This document shows, piece after piece, positions 17,742-19,581 of a stretch of 19,581 bases of DNA (position 1 is the stretch's first letter; the number at the start of each line of letters is the position of its first letter). Below the pieces are notes generated by a model. That model did not search any database. It was given only the letters and a program-made list of their open reading frames with translations, and was not told where the DNA came from. A program made the position numbers and the translations under genes. The stretch is from Cerioporus squamosus (lineage: Eukaryota; Basidiomycota; Agaricomycetes; Polyporales; Polyporaceae): NCBI GenBank assembly GCA_022592435.1, contig JABYQS010000518.1:1-19581 (forward strand), in the 5' to 3' direction.

Positions 17742-18766
17742 ATGCTTCCACAATGGATACTGGACAGGTTGAGGCCTGACGATCCACGTCTCTGCCAAGC
17801 GGACCCCGCAATTCAGGACGGAATTCGATCCAAGTACGACTATCAGTGTGCGCTATGCCCTTATTGGCCCGAATACAAAGTCGACCATCCGCTTTATCGC
17901 ATCATACCCGATACGCTTAAGGGACGAAGTGAGGTAGGTGAAGCGTCCGGAACCCGGTGTATAATGTCAGGCAGCGACATTCTGATCAGTGCCCGCCGTC
18001 TACAGCATGAATGGCTCACTTTTGCAGGTCTGCCGATGATTGATATTGACAGCGAAGACAACTGCATTCCTTGTGAGTTATTACTGTCACGAGATGTCTG
18101 CAAGCTCAATAGACACTGACCAACTATTTCATCGGCAGTGTGCGATGGCCATGGCGATAATTATGATGAAGGCATCTATATGTTGTGCCCGCCCCTAGTA
18201 AGAGATCTCGAACTGCTAGAGGAATGGAGGTCAGAGATTGGAGGGAACGAGTGCAAGCCGCCTCGCCGCGCGATCGATATCTCCCTCCGCCAGAGGTATG
18301 TTCGCCGCATTCCAGTTTCGTGGCAAGTCAGTGTGCTGTAGCAATAATTGCACTGCAGGCATTGAGTGGCCGACTGGCTATCGTGTGGATCACATCGGTT
18401 CAAAGCATGTATGGCTCAGTCTGTTCGCGGAGATTCAGTGCTCAAGGCTGGTCTCAAGATACCTTCCCTCCCCAACTCCATATGATCTCTGAGCCCTACC
18501 GCTCTCACTTCGTGCACACTAGGGAACCCTTCCTCCCCACTGAATTTTTGCCGGAGCGCGGTCTCGAGGTTCTCTTCAATGCATCTGGTGTACCATGGCG
18601 AGTGAACCCATACGCAATCCTCGTCAAGGCTATGAACTTGACCGTGCCCGCCTACATACCGATGAAAATCTCTGCAAGTCGCTACAATCTCGACGAGAAA
18701 ATTGTTCACATGAGCAACTCTATCGAAACATACCGAAATCTCCTTTTCAGCTTAATAAAACTCTAA
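17742..18766 (+). CDS. HNH-like zinc-knuckle protein B, apparent frameshift
   Basis: Exons 17742-17933, 18006-18072, 18139-18295 and 18359-18766. Exon 1 has CALCPYWPEYKVDH (Cys36, Cys39, His49), and the 2/3 joint gives DSEDNCIPLCDGHGDNYDEG (Asn83, Cys88, His91), i.e. Cys-x2-Cys ... His ... Asn-x3-Leu-Cys-x2-His, the best HNH-like match of the three relatives. Introns 1 (72 nt, phase 0) and 2 (66 nt, phase 1) fall at the same places as in gene A. The first part reads to LELLEE, but the downstream frame (MEVRDWRERVQAASPRDRY, then after a 63-nt intron a 136-codon exon with WRVNPYAILVKAMN, matching gene A's LNPYVAF part) is shifted by one base at about 18220-18226, so the gene is broken or carries a sequencing error. 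Without the shift no intron keeps the frame open. The first 40 residues of exon 4 are uncertain. Role unknown; a DNA-related function is inferred only from the fold. Confidence 0.7.
18218..18226 (+). other. apparent one-base deletion in gene B
   Basis: In GAGGAATGGAGG, one more A would give Glu-Glu-Met-Glu and join both family-like frames, with the next intron then in phase 0. A 32-nt intron (18198-18229) would also connect them but is shorter than any other intron predicted here except one of 34 nt. Confidence 0.6.
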
Positions 18767-19123
18767 GTACTCTAGGACTTTGGACGATACCGAGGTCATC
18801 GGGAGCGACTACTCCCAAAACAATGTATTGTGCGCGCTGTCTTTTCCATCACGATATCTGTAGAGTGACGATAGTTGATAGTTGTACTCGACAGGTAGTC
18901 GATATCGCACGAGTGGAACCGTGATTCGTATAAGCCAGTGCACTGTACTATACCCATGTACACGCCGAGACCCAAGCACCATCGTCTGCTCTCGAGAGGC
19001 ACGATCTAAAGCTTGAAAATATGTAGTACAAGGAATGCGGTGGACTCGCATGCGTTTGAGATCGATACCACAGGCCTTGCTACAGGCTGTCACTTCGGGG
19101 CGAGAACTTACGTTTCTGCCGTT
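18767..19123. other. intergenic region between HNH-like genes B and C
   Basis: 357 bp separating two same-strand genes: B terminator and C promoter. No repeats, open frames of note or RNA gene signals seen. Confidence 0.4.
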
Positions 19124-19581
19124 ATGAGCACAACACACCCACACTCAGCGGAGACGAGGACCGGTCCCGACGATCAACCGGACGAGTCGAACTTCTTCTC
19201 CTCTGCTGATCGCATAACCTCCGCGATCATCAGACATCGCAGACTCGGACGACTTCGACGCGACCAAGCCCTCGAGATGACAACTATGCGCAAAATATGC
19301 TCGCTATGCGGCAACACAGACGATTTGGAGTTATGTCGGGTGGTGCCCTTGCTTGACGACTGGGATGAGAGTAGAGCGAGGACTGTAAGTGGAATCGGAG
19401 CTTACTATAGAATAGTGCGCAGTGGCAGTTGCGGTGCCCTGCCCAATGCCCATGAAACTGACTCTGCAGCATTCGCAGCCGATACCATGGCTCATGTCGC
19501 TCGGACTGGTCCATGCTGACTGCCATCGACATAGTCCCGGGGTAACTTTGACATGTGAGTCTGCCATGCCTTACCTCGAGT
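19124..19581 (+). CDS. HNH-like zinc-knuckle protein C, 3'-partial
   Basis: Exons 19124-19384 and 19470-19554, then a donor GTGAGT at 19555; the rest lies beyond the window. Exon 1 encodes 87 residues: a disordered, charged N terminus, an Arg-rich stretch (IIRHRRLGRLRRDQAL), then MRKICSLCGNTDDLELCRVV (Cys59, Cys62), closely parallel to CLLCGRSGREELVVVRAV of gene A. Intron 1 (85 nt, AACTGACTCTGCAG end) is phase 0; exon 2 ends PGVTLT in phase 1, exactly where genes A and B have the intron before Leu-Cys-x2-His. The next exon should therefore start with the Cys-x2-His half. ATG at 19124 is the first after an in-frame region without family features; an in-frame upstream extension to 19013 is possible. 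Function as for genes A and B, unknown. Confidence 0.65.

Noticed and set aside
1..19581. tRNA, rRNA, CRISPR or prokaryotic-type defence system
   Set aside because: No cloverleaf, rRNA core or regularly spaced repeat-spacer array was seen on either strand, and the dense introns show a eukaryote.

Overview
The window looks like nuclear DNA of a filamentous basidiomycete (Agaricomycetes-type). The genes are split by many short introns, mostly about 38-90 nt, with GT...AG ends and CTNAC/CTGAC-like branch sites. Base composition is moderately GC-rich, there are no operons or ribosome binding sites, and the protein families are typical of mushroom-forming fungi (Zn2Cys6 / fungal_trans regulator, membrane-anchored P450, small HNH-like gene family, non-LTR retrotransposon). 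All gene models below were spliced by hand from the sequence, so exon edges are predictions.

Layout. 1-200 is a GC-rich minisatellite. 325-1492 (+) is a four-exon gene of unknown function with faint similarity to proteins carried near KDZ transposons. 2503-3113 (+) is a five-exon gene for a small unknown protein, preceded by a duplicated 36-bp promoter element. 3114-4556 has no gene I can support. 4557-5076 (-) is a three-exon small unknown gene. 5232-5443 is a 106-bp tandem duplication. 5795-9979 (-) is a 14-exon Zn2Cys6 transcription factor with a 6-nt microexon inside the zinc cluster and an apparent one-base frameshift; its intron 11 has been enlarged from 57 to 1614 nt by a 5'-truncated LINE (6356-7899, opposite orientation) flanked by a 13-bp target-site duplication. 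10524-12885 (-) is an apparently intact 13-exon cytochrome P450 of 551 residues, directly upstream of and on the same strand as the regulator.

The right third (14232-19581) holds three members of one HNH-like family on the plus strand: A at 14232-15547, B at 17742-18766, and C from 19124, running off the window. A minus-strand single-pass membrane protein gene (15929-17054) lies between A and B. The three relatives are very diverged in sequence but share a Cys-x2-Cys knuckle, and share intron positions and phases: phase 0 after the first exon, then phase 1 immediately before the Leu-Cys-x2-His motif (which falls beyond the window edge in C).

Functional reading. The P450 is probably an ER monooxygenase of secondary or xenobiotic metabolism. 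The adjacent regulator could control it, but that is inference from position only, and the regulator may be inactive. The HNH-like trio is the most unusual group; no established role is known to me. I saw no rRNA, tRNA, CRISPR or prokaryotic-type system.
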